Origin: Marinobacter shengliensis
GTDB taxonomy: Bacteria; Pseudomonadota; Gammaproteobacteria; Pseudomonadales; Oleiphilaceae
Direction of reading: 5' to 3'
Assembly: GCF_003007715.1 (NCBI RefSeq)
Contig: NZ_PXNO01000023.1
Coordinates: 496,001-560,000 of the forward strand
Length of the DNA: 64,000 nt
The notes under the pieces are model-generated. The model did not search any database and was not told where the DNA came from. It saw only the letters and a program-made list of their open reading frames with translations. How positions within the stretch are numbered: position 1 is the first letter of the stretch; each line of letters starts with the position of its first letter. The position numbers were made by a program, and so were the translations under genes. This document shows positions 21,163-29,464 of this stretch, in pieces.

Positions 21163-21891
21163 TTACCCGGGAGTCCGAGCCAAAGCCCAAACCTGAATGT
21201 CGCCAGCCCCCGCTTCCTTCAACGCAGAGGCAAGAACCCTGACCGTAGCCCCCGTGGTAACCACATCATCAACAATCGCCACCCGCTCCGGCACCACTCC
21301 GCGCACCTCAAACACATCCCGCAGATTCTGCAGTCGCGCAGCCCTGTTCAGACTCCGCTGAGCCTTCACCCTTCGCGACCGGCGCACCACCCCGGCCGCG
21401 ACCGGAATGTCCAGCCGGGCGCCAACAAACTCGGCAATGTCCTGGGCCTGATTAAAGCCCCGTTGCCAGCGCCTGAGCCAGTGCATCGGGGCGGGAATCA
21501 GAACATCCGGTTTCTGCTCCGGCTCAAGGTGCTGTTCCAGAAAGCTGGCGAAACCGATTAACAGCGGGCGCGCAAACTTGCGGTGGCCCTGATACTTGTA
21601 GCGGCCAATCATGCCATCCACCGGGTACTGGTAGCGCCAGGGAATCAGCGATCGGGAAAAGGGCGGGGGCAGTGTCTGGCATTCGCCGCACCGCATACCC
21701 GGTGTGGCAAAGGCCAGGGGCAGGGCGCAACTGTGGCAATGCCAGCGATTGGCCGGCAGGTCGTCCCGGCAGCCAGTGCACAGCCCATGGTGTGCGTGGG
21801 GTGAAAGGCAGCTGACGCAGCGGCCTCCACTCTGTACGCTGTTAACCTTTCGTTCAATGAAGGTTGACAGCGGGTTCAGTCCGTTTATCAT
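21163..21891 (-). CDS. comF: ComF family amidophosphoribosyltransferase-like protein
   Basis: ComF-type proteins have a zinc-ribbon N-terminus and a phosphoribosyltransferase-like domain, and are linked to DNA uptake in competent bacteria. The 242-residue protein shows CVSC...CTGC and CHSC...CGEC zinc pairs within the first 80 residues and the PRPP loop VAIVDDVVTTGATV near residue 210. It is divergent from bioB, the common arrangement in Pseudomonas and relatives. A role in biotin synthesis is not implied. Confidence 0.93.
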   Translation of the reverse strand: MINGLNPLSTFIERKVNSVQSGGRCVSCLSPHAHHGLCTGCRDDLPANRWHCHSCALPLAFATPGMRCGECQTLPPPFSRSLIPWRYQYPVDGMIGRYKYQGHRKFARPLLIGFASFLEQHLEPEQKPDVLIPAPMHWLRRWQRGFNQAQDIAEFVGARLDIPVAAGVVRRSRRVKAQRSLNRAARLQNLRDVFEVRGVVPERVAIVDDVVTTGATVRVLASALKEAGAGDIQVWALARTPG

Positions 21892-21901
21892 CTCGGTTTA
21901 T

Positions 21902-21933
21902 CCGTAAACCAAAAACCTTGAGAAGGTTAACAG
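21902..21933 (+). promoter_or_regulatory. BirA-like biotin operator before bioB
   Basis: CCGTAAACC (21902-21910) and GGTTAACAG (21925-21933) are separated by 14 bases. The gammaproteobacterial BirA consensus is TTGTAAACC, 14-16 bases, GGTTTACAA, so each half matches seven of nine positions. The right half ends nine bases before the bioB ATG, closer than in E. coli. Repression of bioB (and perhaps comF) by biotinyl-AMP-bound BirA is inferred. Confidence 0.55.
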
Positions 21934-21942
21934 GACTTTGCC

Positions 21943-23001
21943 ATGACCGCCACAGCACTGCGTCACGACTGGACACTTCAGGAAGCCCGGGATCTTTTCA
22001 ATCTGCCGTTCAACGATTTGCTATTCCGGGCCCAGACCGTGCACCGCGAGCACTTTGACCCAAACGAAGTGCAGGTCAGCACCCTGTTGAGCATCAAGAC
22101 CGGTGCCTGCCCGGAAGACTGCAAGTATTGCCCCCAGAGTGGCCATTACAACACCGGGCTGGAGAAGGAAAAGCTGCTGGAGATTGAGAAGGTGGTGGCG
22201 GAAGCCCGGGCGGCGAAGCAGAAAGGGGCTTCCCGGTTCTGTATGGGGGCGGCTTGGCGCAGTCCGTCCAAAAAAGACATGCCTTATGTCCTCGATATGG
22301 TAAAGCAGGTTAAATCCCTGGGCATGGAAACCTGCATGACCCTGGGCATGCTGAAGGAAGAAGAAGCACGCGAGCTGGCCGACGCCGGGTTGGATTACTA
22401 CAACCACAACCTGGATACCTCCGAGAAGTATTACAACCACATCATCACAACCCGCACCTACCAGGACCGTCTGGATACTCTGGATAACGTGCGCAAGGCG
22501 GGCATGAAGGTCTGCTGTGGTGGCATCATGGGGATGGGTGAAGACGAAGATGACCGGGTTGGTTTGCTGGTTCAGCTGGCGAATCTGCCGCAGCACCCGG
22601 AGAGTGTGCCGGTGAATATGCTGGTGAAGGTGAAGGGTACACCGCTGGAAAATGTTGAAGACCTGGAGCCGTTTGATTTTATCCGGTTGATTGCGGTGGC
22701 GCGGATTATGATGCCGGCGTCCCATGTTCGGTTGTCTGCGGGTCGCGAGCAGATGAATGAGCAGATGCAGGCGTTGTGTTTCATGGCGGGTGCCAATTCC
22801 ATTTTCTATGGCGAGAAGTTGCTGACCACGTCCAATCCTGAGGCGGATGCGGATATGCAGTTGTTCGGCAAGCTGGGGATTCGGCCGGAGCAGCGGGAGC
22901 AGTGTGCTACCGAGGAGCAGGAGACTGAGGCGTTGGCCGAGGCGGTGGAGTATGAGGCTACTCGGCACATGTTTTATGACGCTACTCGGGAGTCGGCCTG
23001 A
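21943..23001 (+). CDS. bioB: Biotin synthase
   Basis: BioB is the radical-SAM enzyme that inserts sulfur into dethiobiotin. The 352-residue protein has the cluster motif [12 protein letters not shown] and the [13 protein letters not shown] segment that lines the substrate pocket. It starts the biotin genes bioB, bioF, bioC, bioD, all on the plus strand. A class 1 palindrome separates it from bioF. Confidence 0.97.
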   Translation: MTATALRHDWTLQEARDLFNLPFNDLLFRAQTVHREHFDPNEVQVSTLLSIKTGACPEDCKYCPQSGHYNTGLEKEKLLEIEKVVAEARAAKQKGASRFCMGAAWRSPSKKDMPYVLDMVKQVKSLGMETCMTLGMLKEEEARELADAGLDYYNHNLDTSEKYYNHIITTRTYQDRLDTLDNVRKAGMKVCCGGIMGMGEDEDDRVGLLVQLANLPQHPESVPVNMLVKVKGTPLENVEDLEPFDFIRLIAVARIMMPASHVRLSAGREQMNEQMQALCFMAGANSIFYGEKLLTTSNPEADADMQLFGKLGIRPEQREQCATEEQETEALAEAVEYEATRHMFYDATRESA

Positions 23002-23034
23002 GGTTTCTGGTTTTGGGCGTTCTGTGCGGTGCGG

Positions 23035-23142
23035 GTGAAGGTCGGGTAAGGCTTTCCGAAACACGCTCAAGACGTCCATGTGCGCTTAGGACGGGCCATC
23101 CCTGGCCCTTTATAGTTCCGGAAAGCCTTACCCGACCTTCAC
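23035..23142 (-). repeat. Class 1 palindromic element, copy 4
   Basis: Arms 23035-23062 and 23115-23142 (28 bp) have one mismatch. On the minus strand hairpin A is GGGCCAGGGATGGCCC and hairpin B is GCACATGGACGT. It lies between bioB and bioF but antisense to both, so the GGA hairpins would not appear in a bio transcript. It resembles copy 3 inside, including the TATAAAGGGCCA lead-in. Confidence 0.9.
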
Positions 23143-23197
23143 GCCAAACGCCGTTCGTGGATTCCGTACAACAGCAGTTGATTTAGGTACTTTTTCT

Positions 23198-24385
23198 ATG
23201 CGTGATTTCGCCCTGGAGATTGAACAGCGTAAACGGGACGGTTTGTACCGGTCCCGTCGCCTGGTTTCCGGGCCGCAGAAGCCGGAGTTGGTCGCAGACG
23301 GGGCAGAGCTGTTGTCGTTTTGCAGCAACGATTACCTTGGGCTGGCTAATCACCCTGGCAATATCGCCACGCTGCGTGACGCGTTGGCCGAGACCGGGTT
23401 GGGTGGGGCAGCTTCTCACCTGGTTTGTGGGCACCATGATGCCCATCATCAGCTGGAGCAGCGGCTGGCGGCGTTTACCCGGCGTAGTTCGGCGTTGTTT
23501 TTTTCCACCGGTTACATGGCGAACATGGGTGTGATTTCGGCGTTGGCAGGGCGTGGGGATACGATTTTTTCTGACCGTTTGAATCATGCGTCGATTATTG
23601 ATGGCTGCATTCTCAGCCGGGCTCGGGTTCGGCGTTATGGCCACGGGGATGTGGCGGCGTTGGAGCGGATGCTGGCGGAGACGTCGGGGCATAAGCTGGT
23701 GGTGACCGATGGTGTGTTCAGTATGGACGGTGATATCGCGCCGCTGAAGGAACTTGCCCGGGTGTGTAAGGCCCACGATGCCCTGTTGGTGGTGGATGAT
23801 GCCCATGGTTTGGGTGTGCTTGGACCCCAGGGGCGGGGCAGTGTGCTTGAGGCCGGGTTGTCTGAGGATGAGGTGCCGGTTTTGATTGGCACTCTTGGCA
23901 AGGCAGTGGGTACTAGCGGTGCGTTTGTGGCCGGGCCGGAGGTGTTGATGGATTATCTGGTGCAGAAGGCTCGAACCTACATCTACACCACCGCGATGCC
24001 GCCGGCGGTGGCGATGGCAAGTTGTGCCAGTATTGATCTGATCGAACAGGATGATGCTCGCCGCGCCCATGTGCAGGCATTGATCGCCCGGTTCCGTTCC
24101 GGGGCGCAGCAGCTGGGTTATCAACTGATGCCCTCGCACACGCCCATCCAGCCCATTATGGTGGGGGATAACCATGCAGCTTTGGCATTGAGCCGGGCGC
24201 TGGAGGGGCAGGGCATACTGGTCACTGCCATCCGCCCGCCTACGGTGCCTGAAGGCGAGGCCCGGTTGCGGGTAACCCTGAGCGCCGCGCATTCTGAAGA
24301 GCAACTCGATCGATTGCTGCAAGCTTTGGCCCAGTGCCGCTCCCTGTTGCCGGAGCAGGCTGCTCAGGAGCCTGTTGCGGTATGA
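23198..24385 (+). CDS. bioF: 8-amino-7-oxononanoate synthase
   Basis: BioF is the PLP enzyme joining pimeloyl-ACP and alanine to form 8-amino-7-oxononanoate. The 395-residue protein shows FCSNDYLGLANHP near residue 45, the cofactor-binding VVDDAHGLG and the PLP lysine in GTLGKAVGTSGAF. Its stop codon overlaps the bioC start (ATGA). Confidence 0.96.
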   Translation: MRDFALEIEQRKRDGLYRSRRLVSGPQKPELVADGAELLSFCSNDYLGLANHPGNIATLRDALAETGLGGAASHLVCGHHDAHHQLEQRLAAFTRRSSALFFSTGYMANMGVISALAGRGDTIFSDRLNHASIIDGCILSRARVRRYGHGDVAALERMLAETSGHKLVVTDGVFSMDGDIAPLKELARVCKAHDALLVVDDAHGLGVLGPQGRGSVLEAGLSEDEVPVLIGTLGKAVGTSGAFVAGPEVLMDYLVQKARTYIYTTAMPPAVAMASCASIDLIEQDDARRAHVQALIARFRSGAQQLGYQLMPSHTPIQPIMVGDNHAALALSRALEGQGILVTAIRPPTVPEGEARLRVTLSAAHSEEQLDRLLQALAQCRSLLPEQAAQEPVAV

Positions 24386-25209
24386 GCGCCTACAGCGATC
24401 TGACGGCAATAACCCGTGCCGAAGGCGGAACCGGCAGTAAAGCCTGCATTGCCCGGGGGTTCGGCGGCGCCAGCCAGACCTACGACAGCGCCTCCCGCCT
24501 GCAAAAAGCCATGGGCGACACCATGCTCGCCAACATACCGGAGAACCTGAAGCCGGCAACTATCCTGGATCTCGGCTGCGGTACCGGCTGGTTCACCCGC
24601 AAACTGGCAAGCCAATACCCGAACGCCGCCATCACCGGCGCAGACCTGGCTCCCGGCATGTTGCAGCAGGCTAAAGCCTGCAGCTCTGAGACCATCCGCT
24701 GGCTCAACGCAGACGCCGAACAGCTCCCGCTGCCAGACAACAGCACCGACCTGATCTACAGCAACCTGATGATCCAGTGGAGCACCCGACCGGAAGCCGT
24801 CTTGGCCGAATGCCTAAGAATCCTCAAACCCGGCGGCATCCTCGCCATCTCCACCTTGCTGGCAGGCACCCTGGAAGAACTCAAGCAAGCCTGGGCCTAC
24901 GCCGACCCCGGCCAGCCCCACGTTAACCGTTTTACCCACCATGCGGACTGGAAGCGATTGACTGGCCAGCAGCTCCCCGGATCTACATTGGAGACGGCAA
25001 CCCTGGTTTTGCCATATGATTCCCCCATGGCCCTGAACCGGGAACTCAAACACCTCGGCGCCGTGTTCAAAGGCGAAGAGCGCCGCAGAACCATCACCGC
25101 CCCGGGACGATTCAAGGCGATGTGTGCTGCTTATCCGAGCACGGAAGACGGCCTGGTCGTCGCCAGCTATCACGCAGGCTGGCTGTACTGGACTAAAACC
25201 TCTCGTTAG
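24382..25209 (+). CDS. bioC: Malonyl-ACP O-methyltransferase BioC
   Basis: BioC methylates malonyl-ACP to start synthesis of the pimeloyl chain by the fatty-acid machinery. The 275-residue protein has the SAM-binding motif ILDLGCGTGWFTRKLA and the later LNADAEQLPLPDNS acidic loop. The ATG at 24382 overlaps the bioF stop and is preferred over an in-frame start at 24334 inside bioF. The hydrolase partner BioH is not found between bioF and bioC, where relatives often carry it. Confidence 0.94.
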   Translation: MSAYSDLTAITRAEGGTGSKACIARGFGGASQTYDSASRLQKAMGDTMLANIPENLKPATILDLGCGTGWFTRKLASQYPNAAITGADLAPGMLQQAKACSSETIRWLNADAEQLPLPDNSTDLIYSNLMIQWSTRPEAVLAECLRILKPGGILAISTLLAGTLEELKQAWAYADPGQPHVNRFTHHADWKRLTGQQLPGSTLETATLVLPYDSPMALNRELKHLGAVFKGEERRRTITAPGRFKAMCAAYPSTEDGLVVASYHAGWLYWTKTSR

Positions 25210-25259
25210 AAAGGAAAGAAACGGGACAAGATTAAGACGGCAAACACAAAAGTTTGAGG

Positions 25260-25367
25260 TGAGGGTGTGGGTGCGGCTTTCCGGGACTATCTTTCGCCAT
25301 GGATGGCGAAAGCTAAGCGCACATGGAAGTCTTGAGCGTGTCCCGGAAAGCCGTACCCACACCCTCA
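25260..25367 (+). repeat. Class 1 palindromic element, copy 5
   Basis: Arms 25260-25287 and 25340-25367 (28 bp) have one mismatch. Hairpin A is CTTTCGCCATGGATGGCGAAAG, with a stem longer than usual; hairpin B is GCACATGGAAGTC. It lies between bioC and bioD on the sense strand of the bio genes, 84 bases before the bioD start. It contains no in-frame stop in the bioD frame. Confidence 0.9.
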
Positions 25368-25450
25368 GCCAAGCACCAAAGTGTCGGTTAGGAAAGACGC
25401 ATCACACCCTCACCTGGCACCCCAAAAAGATGCAGCAGGAACCCCAGAAA

Positions 25451-26155
25451 ATGGCAAAAAAAACCTACTTCGTAACAGGCACCGACACTGGCGTGGGTAA
25501 AACGATCGCTGCTGCTGCCATTCTGGAGGCTGCCCGGCAGCTGGGAAAGCGCACGCTGGCGATGAAACCCATTGCCTCAGGGTGCGAGCAGACCCCGGAT
25601 GGACTGCGTAATGAAGACGCCCTGATGTTGCAGGCCGCCATTACCGAAGAGCTTCCCTACGATGCCCTCAACCCCATAGCACTGGAGCCGGCCATTGCCC
25701 CCCACGTTGCGGCGCAACAGGCGGGCAAGAACATCACGGCCCAGCGCCTTGTGGGCTTTTGCCGTGGCCTGCAGATTCGGCCCGCTGACCTGATGCTGAT
25801 TGAGGGTGCTGGTGGCTGGCGGGTTCCCCTCAACGATCGGGAAACCTACGCAGCGGTGCCCCGGGAGCTGGGGCTGGATGTGGTAATGGTCGTGCCCCTG
25901 AAACTTGGCTGTATTAACCACGCCATGCTCACCGCGGAGGCCATCAGGGCCGATGGTCTGTTCGTGGCAGGCTGGGTAGCCAATCATCCCGAAGAGAATG
26001 TCATGAGTTGTGAGCAGGACACCCTTAACTATCTGACAACGCACCTCGGGGCACCATGCCTGGGTGTTTTGCCGTGGTTGGATGGCACTCCGGCTGACCA
26101 GTTGCCGAAAGTCCTGGCAAGATTCCTGAATATTCGCCCGTTGATTGAAATTTGA
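25451..26155 (+). CDS. bioD: Dethiobiotin synthetase
   Basis: BioD closes the ureido ring of dethiobiotin with CO2 and ATP. The protein opens with MAKKTYFVTGTDTGVGKT, which includes the P-loop, and carries IEGAGGWRVPL further on. The start at 25451 gives 234 residues, the usual length, with AGGA about 11 bases upstream. The frame stays open far upstream through copy 5, but that extension is not conserved-looking. Confidence 0.95.
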   Translation: MAKKTYFVTGTDTGVGKTIAAAAILEAARQLGKRTLAMKPIASGCEQTPDGLRNEDALMLQAAITEELPYDALNPIALEPAIAPHVAAQQAGKNITAQRLVGFCRGLQIRPADLMLIEGAGGWRVPLNDRETYAAVPRELGLDVVMVVPLKLGCINHAMLTAEAIRADGLFVAGWVANHPEENVMSCEQDTLNYLTTHLGAPCLGVLPWLDGTPADQLPKVLARFLNIRPLIEI

Positions 26156-26204
26156 CCAAATCTGTGAGTAAATAAGTCAATCTGTTGTCATAGGTGGCCT
26201 AGAC

Positions 26205-26450
26205 ATGATCAACAACACCCTTTCTCTTGGTATCCAAGGTATCCAGGATGGCATGGCGGGCATGGAAAATACGGCCCGGAAGATTGCCCGTGGCGGTGTT
26301 GACGGCCCTCAGGGTTCTGCTGAGGGTGCGGGTAATCTGGCTGAGCCACTGATTGAAATGACGCTCTACGAGCGCAGTGTCGAGGCGTCCGCACAGGTTG
26401 TGAAGACGGCTGACGAAACTCTGGGAACACTCCTGGACATCCGCGCCTGA
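26205..26450 (+). CDS. Small flagellar-rod-like protein, unknown function
   Basis: The 81-residue product resembles the termini of flagellar rod and hook proteins (FlgC/FlgE family): an N-terminus of MINNTLSLGIQGIQDGM and a C-terminal helix ending in KTADETLGTLLDIRA. The middle domain of true rod proteins is missing. Small proteins of this type occur in Pseudomonas and Marinobacter without assigned function. AGGTGG lies before the ATG. It precedes the metalloprotease-like gene by 16 bases and may share its transcript. Confidence 0.75.
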   Translation: MINNTLSLGIQGIQDGMAGMENTARKIARGGVDGPQGSAEGAGNLAEPLIEMTLYERSVEASAQVVKTADETLGTLLDIRA

Positions 26451-26466
26451 CCCTGACTACTGAGCC

Positions 26467-27186
26467 GTGAATATCCTTTCCTCGATTCCCCCTGTTTATC
26501 CGGTGGTTTCCGGTGCCGCGTCGGCGACTGGCAGCGTTCCGCCGAGTGGTGTTTCCTCGACAACGCCCGGTGAAGGCTTCTCTACCGATGCTGATGATCG
26601 TACCCGGGGTGTTGAGCAGTCCTCCGACGCCAGATCAGCCTCCCGATTTGTCGATGGTGACGCGGATGCAAAGGCCGACCTGCAGGGGCTCACGGAGGCC
26701 GAGCTTAAACAGCTGAGCGAGCTGAAAGCCAGGGACCGGGAAGTTCGGGCCCATGAGGCGGCGCATCAGGCAGTCGGCGGTCAGTACGCCGGAGCTATGT
26801 CGTTTACCTATCAGCGCGGCCCTGACGGTGCCCAGTACGCCGTGGGCGGTGAAGTCCCCATCGATGTCTCCCCGGTCGCCGGCGATCCGCAGGCAACTAT
26901 CGAGAAAATGCGTGTGGTGCGAGCGGCCGCCATGGCGCCGGCACAACCCTCAGCGCAGGATCGTGCGGTGGCGGCCCAGGCCATGCAGACCATGTTGCAG
27001 GCGCAGTCTGAGCTGGCGGCCGGTGAAGGCGAGCGTGAGCCAACGCCTGGTTCCGAATCGGCTCGGGACGAGACAGCCCAGGGCCAGTCTGGCATCGCCC
27101 GCCAGGCCGACGAAACCTACCGCAGCGTTTCTGCCATGCAGGGGGCCGAAGGCGTGTTCGGCGAGCCAACGTCTTTATTTGCCTGA
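26467..27186 (+). CDS. Putative metalloprotease, SprA-related family
   Basis: The 239-residue protein has a low-complexity Ser/Pro-rich N-terminus, then a conserved core with REVRAHEAAHQAVGG (HExxH-type zinc site near residue 95) and SFTYQRGPDGAQYAVGGEVPID. Proteins with this core are annotated as putative metalloproteases related to SprA; no substrate is known. A GTG at 26467 is the only suitable start. The C-terminal third is Ala/Gln-rich and probably helical. Confidence 0.8.
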   Translation: MNILSSIPPVYPVVSGAASATGSVPPSGVSSTTPGEGFSTDADDRTRGVEQSSDARSASRFVDGDADAKADLQGLTEAELKQLSELKARDREVRAHEAAHQAVGGQYAGAMSFTYQRGPDGAQYAVGGEVPIDVSPVAGDPQATIEKMRVVRAAAMAPAQPSAQDRAVAAQAMQTMLQAQSELAAGEGEREPTPGSESARDETAQGQSGIARQADETYRSVSAMQGAEGVFGEPTSLFA

Positions 27187-27302
27187 ATTACCTGACTGTT
27201 CCATCCCTCAATCCGTCAGCTCCGGCGGTTTCCCTTCGTTGTTGTGGCGGTGTTTTCCGCGTCAGTGAACACACAATGCAACACAATTTTTAGCCAAGGC
27301 TA

Positions 27303-27347
27303 TTGACAATTCTGTGTCGCAAAACGTATGTTTCAAACAAGTGTTTA
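27303..27347 (+). promoter_or_regulatory. Promoter with two adjoining PsrA-like operators upstream of the first acyl-CoA dehydrogenase
   Basis: A TTGACA -35 box (27303-27308) stands 18 bases before TATGTT (27327-27332). Over the -10 lie AAAAC-GTAT-GTTTC (27321-27334) and, sharing one base, CAAAC-AAGT-GTTTA (27334-27347). Both resemble the PsrA site (G/C)AAAC-N2-4-GTTT(G/C), which represses fatty-acid degradation genes in pseudomonads until long-chain acyl ligands bind. Regulation by PsrA here is inferred. Confidence 0.55.
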
Positions 27348-27444
27348 ATTAAGGCTGTGATGAGATGCGTCACAGTGTCTGAGCAAACCCAAGGCCAAAG
27401 GCTGTTATCTGTTTCAGCCGAGTCCGAAAACCGAGGTGGATTCC

Positions 27445-29244
27445 ATGCCTGAGTACAAAGCGCCCCTGCGTGATATCAAATTCGTAATGAACGAGCTGCT
27501 GAACAGCGAGCAGCACTACGCCAATCTGGAAGGTGCCGAAGATGCAACTCCGGATATGGTCGATGCCATCATCCAGGAAGGTGCAAAGTTCTGTGAGCAG
27601 GTATTGTCTCCGCTGAACCAGGTGGGTGACCAGGAAGGCTGTACCTGGAGCGAAGACGGTGTAAAAACCCCGACCGGCTTCAAAGAAGCTTACCAGCAGT
27701 ATGTTGAAGGTGGCTGGCCGTCCATGACGGCTGACCCCAACTACGGTGGCCAGGGCCTGCCGCACTCCATCGGTCTGGTAATCAGTGAAATGGTTGGTAC
27801 CTCCAACTGGTCCTGGGGCATGTACCCGGGCCTGAGCCACGGCGCCACCAATACCATCGAAGCTCACGGCACCGAAGAGCAGAAGCAGATCTACCTGACC
27901 AAACTGATCAGCGGCGAGTGGACCGGTACCATGTGTCTGACCGAGCCGCACTGTGGTTCTGACCTGGGTACCCTGCGCACCAAGGCCGAGCCGAACGCTG
28001 ACGGTACCTACAGCATCACTGGCACCAAGATCTTTATCTCTGCCGGCGAGCACGACATGGCCGAGAACATCGTCCACATCGTATTGGCACGTCTGCCGGG
28101 CGCACCGGAAGGCACCAAGGGCATCTCCCTGTTCATCGTTCCCAAGCAGCTGCCGAACGAAGACGGCTCTGCCGGAGAGCGCAACGCGGTATCCTGTGGC
28201 TCCCTGGAGCACAAGATGGGTATCCATGGTAACGCTACCTGTGTGATGAACTTCGACGGCGCCAAGGGCTGGCTGATCGGGCCTGAGAACAAGGGCCTGA
28301 ACTGCATGTTCACCTTTATGAACACTGCCCGTATCGGTACCGCTATCCAGGGTCTGGGTGCTGCTGAACTTGGCTTCCAGGGTTCCCTGGCCTACGCCAA
28401 GGATCGTCTGGCCATGCGCTCCCTGAGCGGTCCGAAGAACCCGGACGGCATCGCGGATCCGATCATCGTGCACCCGGACGTACGCCGCATGCTGCTGACC
28501 CAGAAGGTTGTCGCTGAAGGCGCCCGCGCCCTGATCTACCTGGCTGGCCAGCAAGTGGACGTGGTTCACAGCGGCAAGACCGAAGAAGAGCGTAAGCACG
28601 CTGACGCGCTGCTGGGCTTCCTGACCCCGATCGCCAAGGCGTTCCTGACCGAAATCGGTTACGAATCTGCCAACCTGGGTATGCAGGTATTCGGTGGCCA
28701 CGGCTTCATCACTGAGTGGGGCATGGAGCAGAACGTACGTGACTCCCGCATCGGCATGATCTACGAGGGTACTACCGGTATCCAGGCGCTGGATCTGCTG
28801 GGCCGTAAGGTTCTGATGACCCAGGGCGAAGCTCTGAAAGTGTTCACCAAGCAGGTTCACGTATTCTGCAAAGAGAACGCCGACAACGAGCAGTTGAAAG
28901 AGTTCATCGAGCCGCTGGCTGCGATCAACAAGGAGTGGGGCGATCTGACCATGAAGGTTGGTATGACCGCCATGAAGAACCGTGAAGAAGTCGGTGCCGC
29001 TGCGGTGGACTACCTGATGTACTCCGGTTACGCGGTCTTCGCTTACCTGTGGGCCCGTATGGCCAAGGTAGCATTGGACAAGATGGCTGACGGCACCTCC
29101 GAAGAGATGTTCTACAACGCCAAGGTCCAGTCTGCACGCTTCTACTTCAAGCGTCTGCTGCCGCGTACCAAGACCCACGCAGAAACCATGCTGGCCGGCT
29201 CTGACAGCCTGCTGGATATGCCGGAAGAAGCCTTCGCCATCTAA
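27445..29244 (+). CDS. Long-form acyl-CoA dehydrogenase (first of tandem pair)
   Basis: The 599-residue flavoenzyme belongs to the approximately 600-residue acyl-CoA dehydrogenases (FadE/DmdC-like) with an extra C-terminal domain. Visible are the N-terminal MPEYKAPLRDIKFVMNE, the FAD-loop segment MCLTEPHCGSDLGTLRTKAE, the C-terminal FAD-binding VFGGHGFITEWGMEQ, and YEGTTGIQALDLLGRK. The ATG at 27445 is chosen because GAGGTGG lies just upstream. It likely catalyses the first step of beta-oxidation. A terminator follows. Substrate chain length cannot be read from sequence. Confidence 0.92.
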   Translation: MPEYKAPLRDIKFVMNELLNSEQHYANLEGAEDATPDMVDAIIQEGAKFCEQVLSPLNQVGDQEGCTWSEDGVKTPTGFKEAYQQYVEGGWPSMTADPNYGGQGLPHSIGLVISEMVGTSNWSWGMYPGLSHGATNTIEAHGTEEQKQIYLTKLISGEWTGTMCLTEPHCGSDLGTLRTKAEPNADGTYSITGTKIFISAGEHDMAENIVHIVLARLPGAPEGTKGISLFIVPKQLPNEDGSAGERNAVSCGSLEHKMGIHGNATCVMNFDGAKGWLIGPENKGLNCMFTFMNTARIGTAIQGLGAAELGFQGSLAYAKDRLAMRSLSGPKNPDGIADPIIVHPDVRRMLLTQKVVAEGARALIYLAGQQVDVVHSGKTEEERKHADALLGFLTPIAKAFLTEIGYESANLGMQVFGGHGFITEWGMEQNVRDSRIGMIYEGTTGIQALDLLGRKVLMTQGEALKVFTKQVHVFCKENADNEQLKEFIEPLAAINKEWGDLTMKVGMTAMKNREEVGAAAVDYLMYSGYAVFAYLWARMAKVALDKMADGTSEEMFYNAKVQSARFYFKRLLPRTKTHAETMLAGSDSLLDMPEEAFAI

Positions 29245-29274
29245 GGCGGGGTTGCTATCTGGTTGATGGCACTG

Positions 29275-29310
29275 AAAAAGCCCGTTCTCCGTCCGGAGGC
29301 GGGCTTTTTT
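29275..29310 (+). terminator. Terminator after the first acyl-CoA dehydrogenase
   Basis: AAAAAGCCCG pairs with CGGGCTTTTTT, with an inner CTCC/GGAG extension and a T run. It lies 30 bases after the stop codon and separates the two tandem dehydrogenase genes into independent units. Confidence 0.9.
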
Positions 29311-29464
29311 CATGAGTCCCGGGCGCGTTTTGAGGTAGAATAGCGCGCCATAGAACAACAACCTTGTTTCGGACACATAGCCGAGCGGGGGATTATCAGA
29401 CCTTCATCGAGAAGGCGTTTTCCATGTCCCCCAAGTGACTGACTGAATTTCTGGAGAGTTTTAC

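Noticed and set aside
25124..25450. N-terminal extension of BioD through palindrome copy 5
   Set aside because: The frame is open only because the palindrome has no stop there; conserved BioD sequence begins at 25451 and the shorter form has normal length.
27370..29376. A 668-residue reading frame on the minus strand over the first acyl-CoA dehydrogenase
   Set aside because: It is a shadow frame caused by strong codon bias of the plus-strand gene; its product has no recognisable domain and the real gene is unambiguous.
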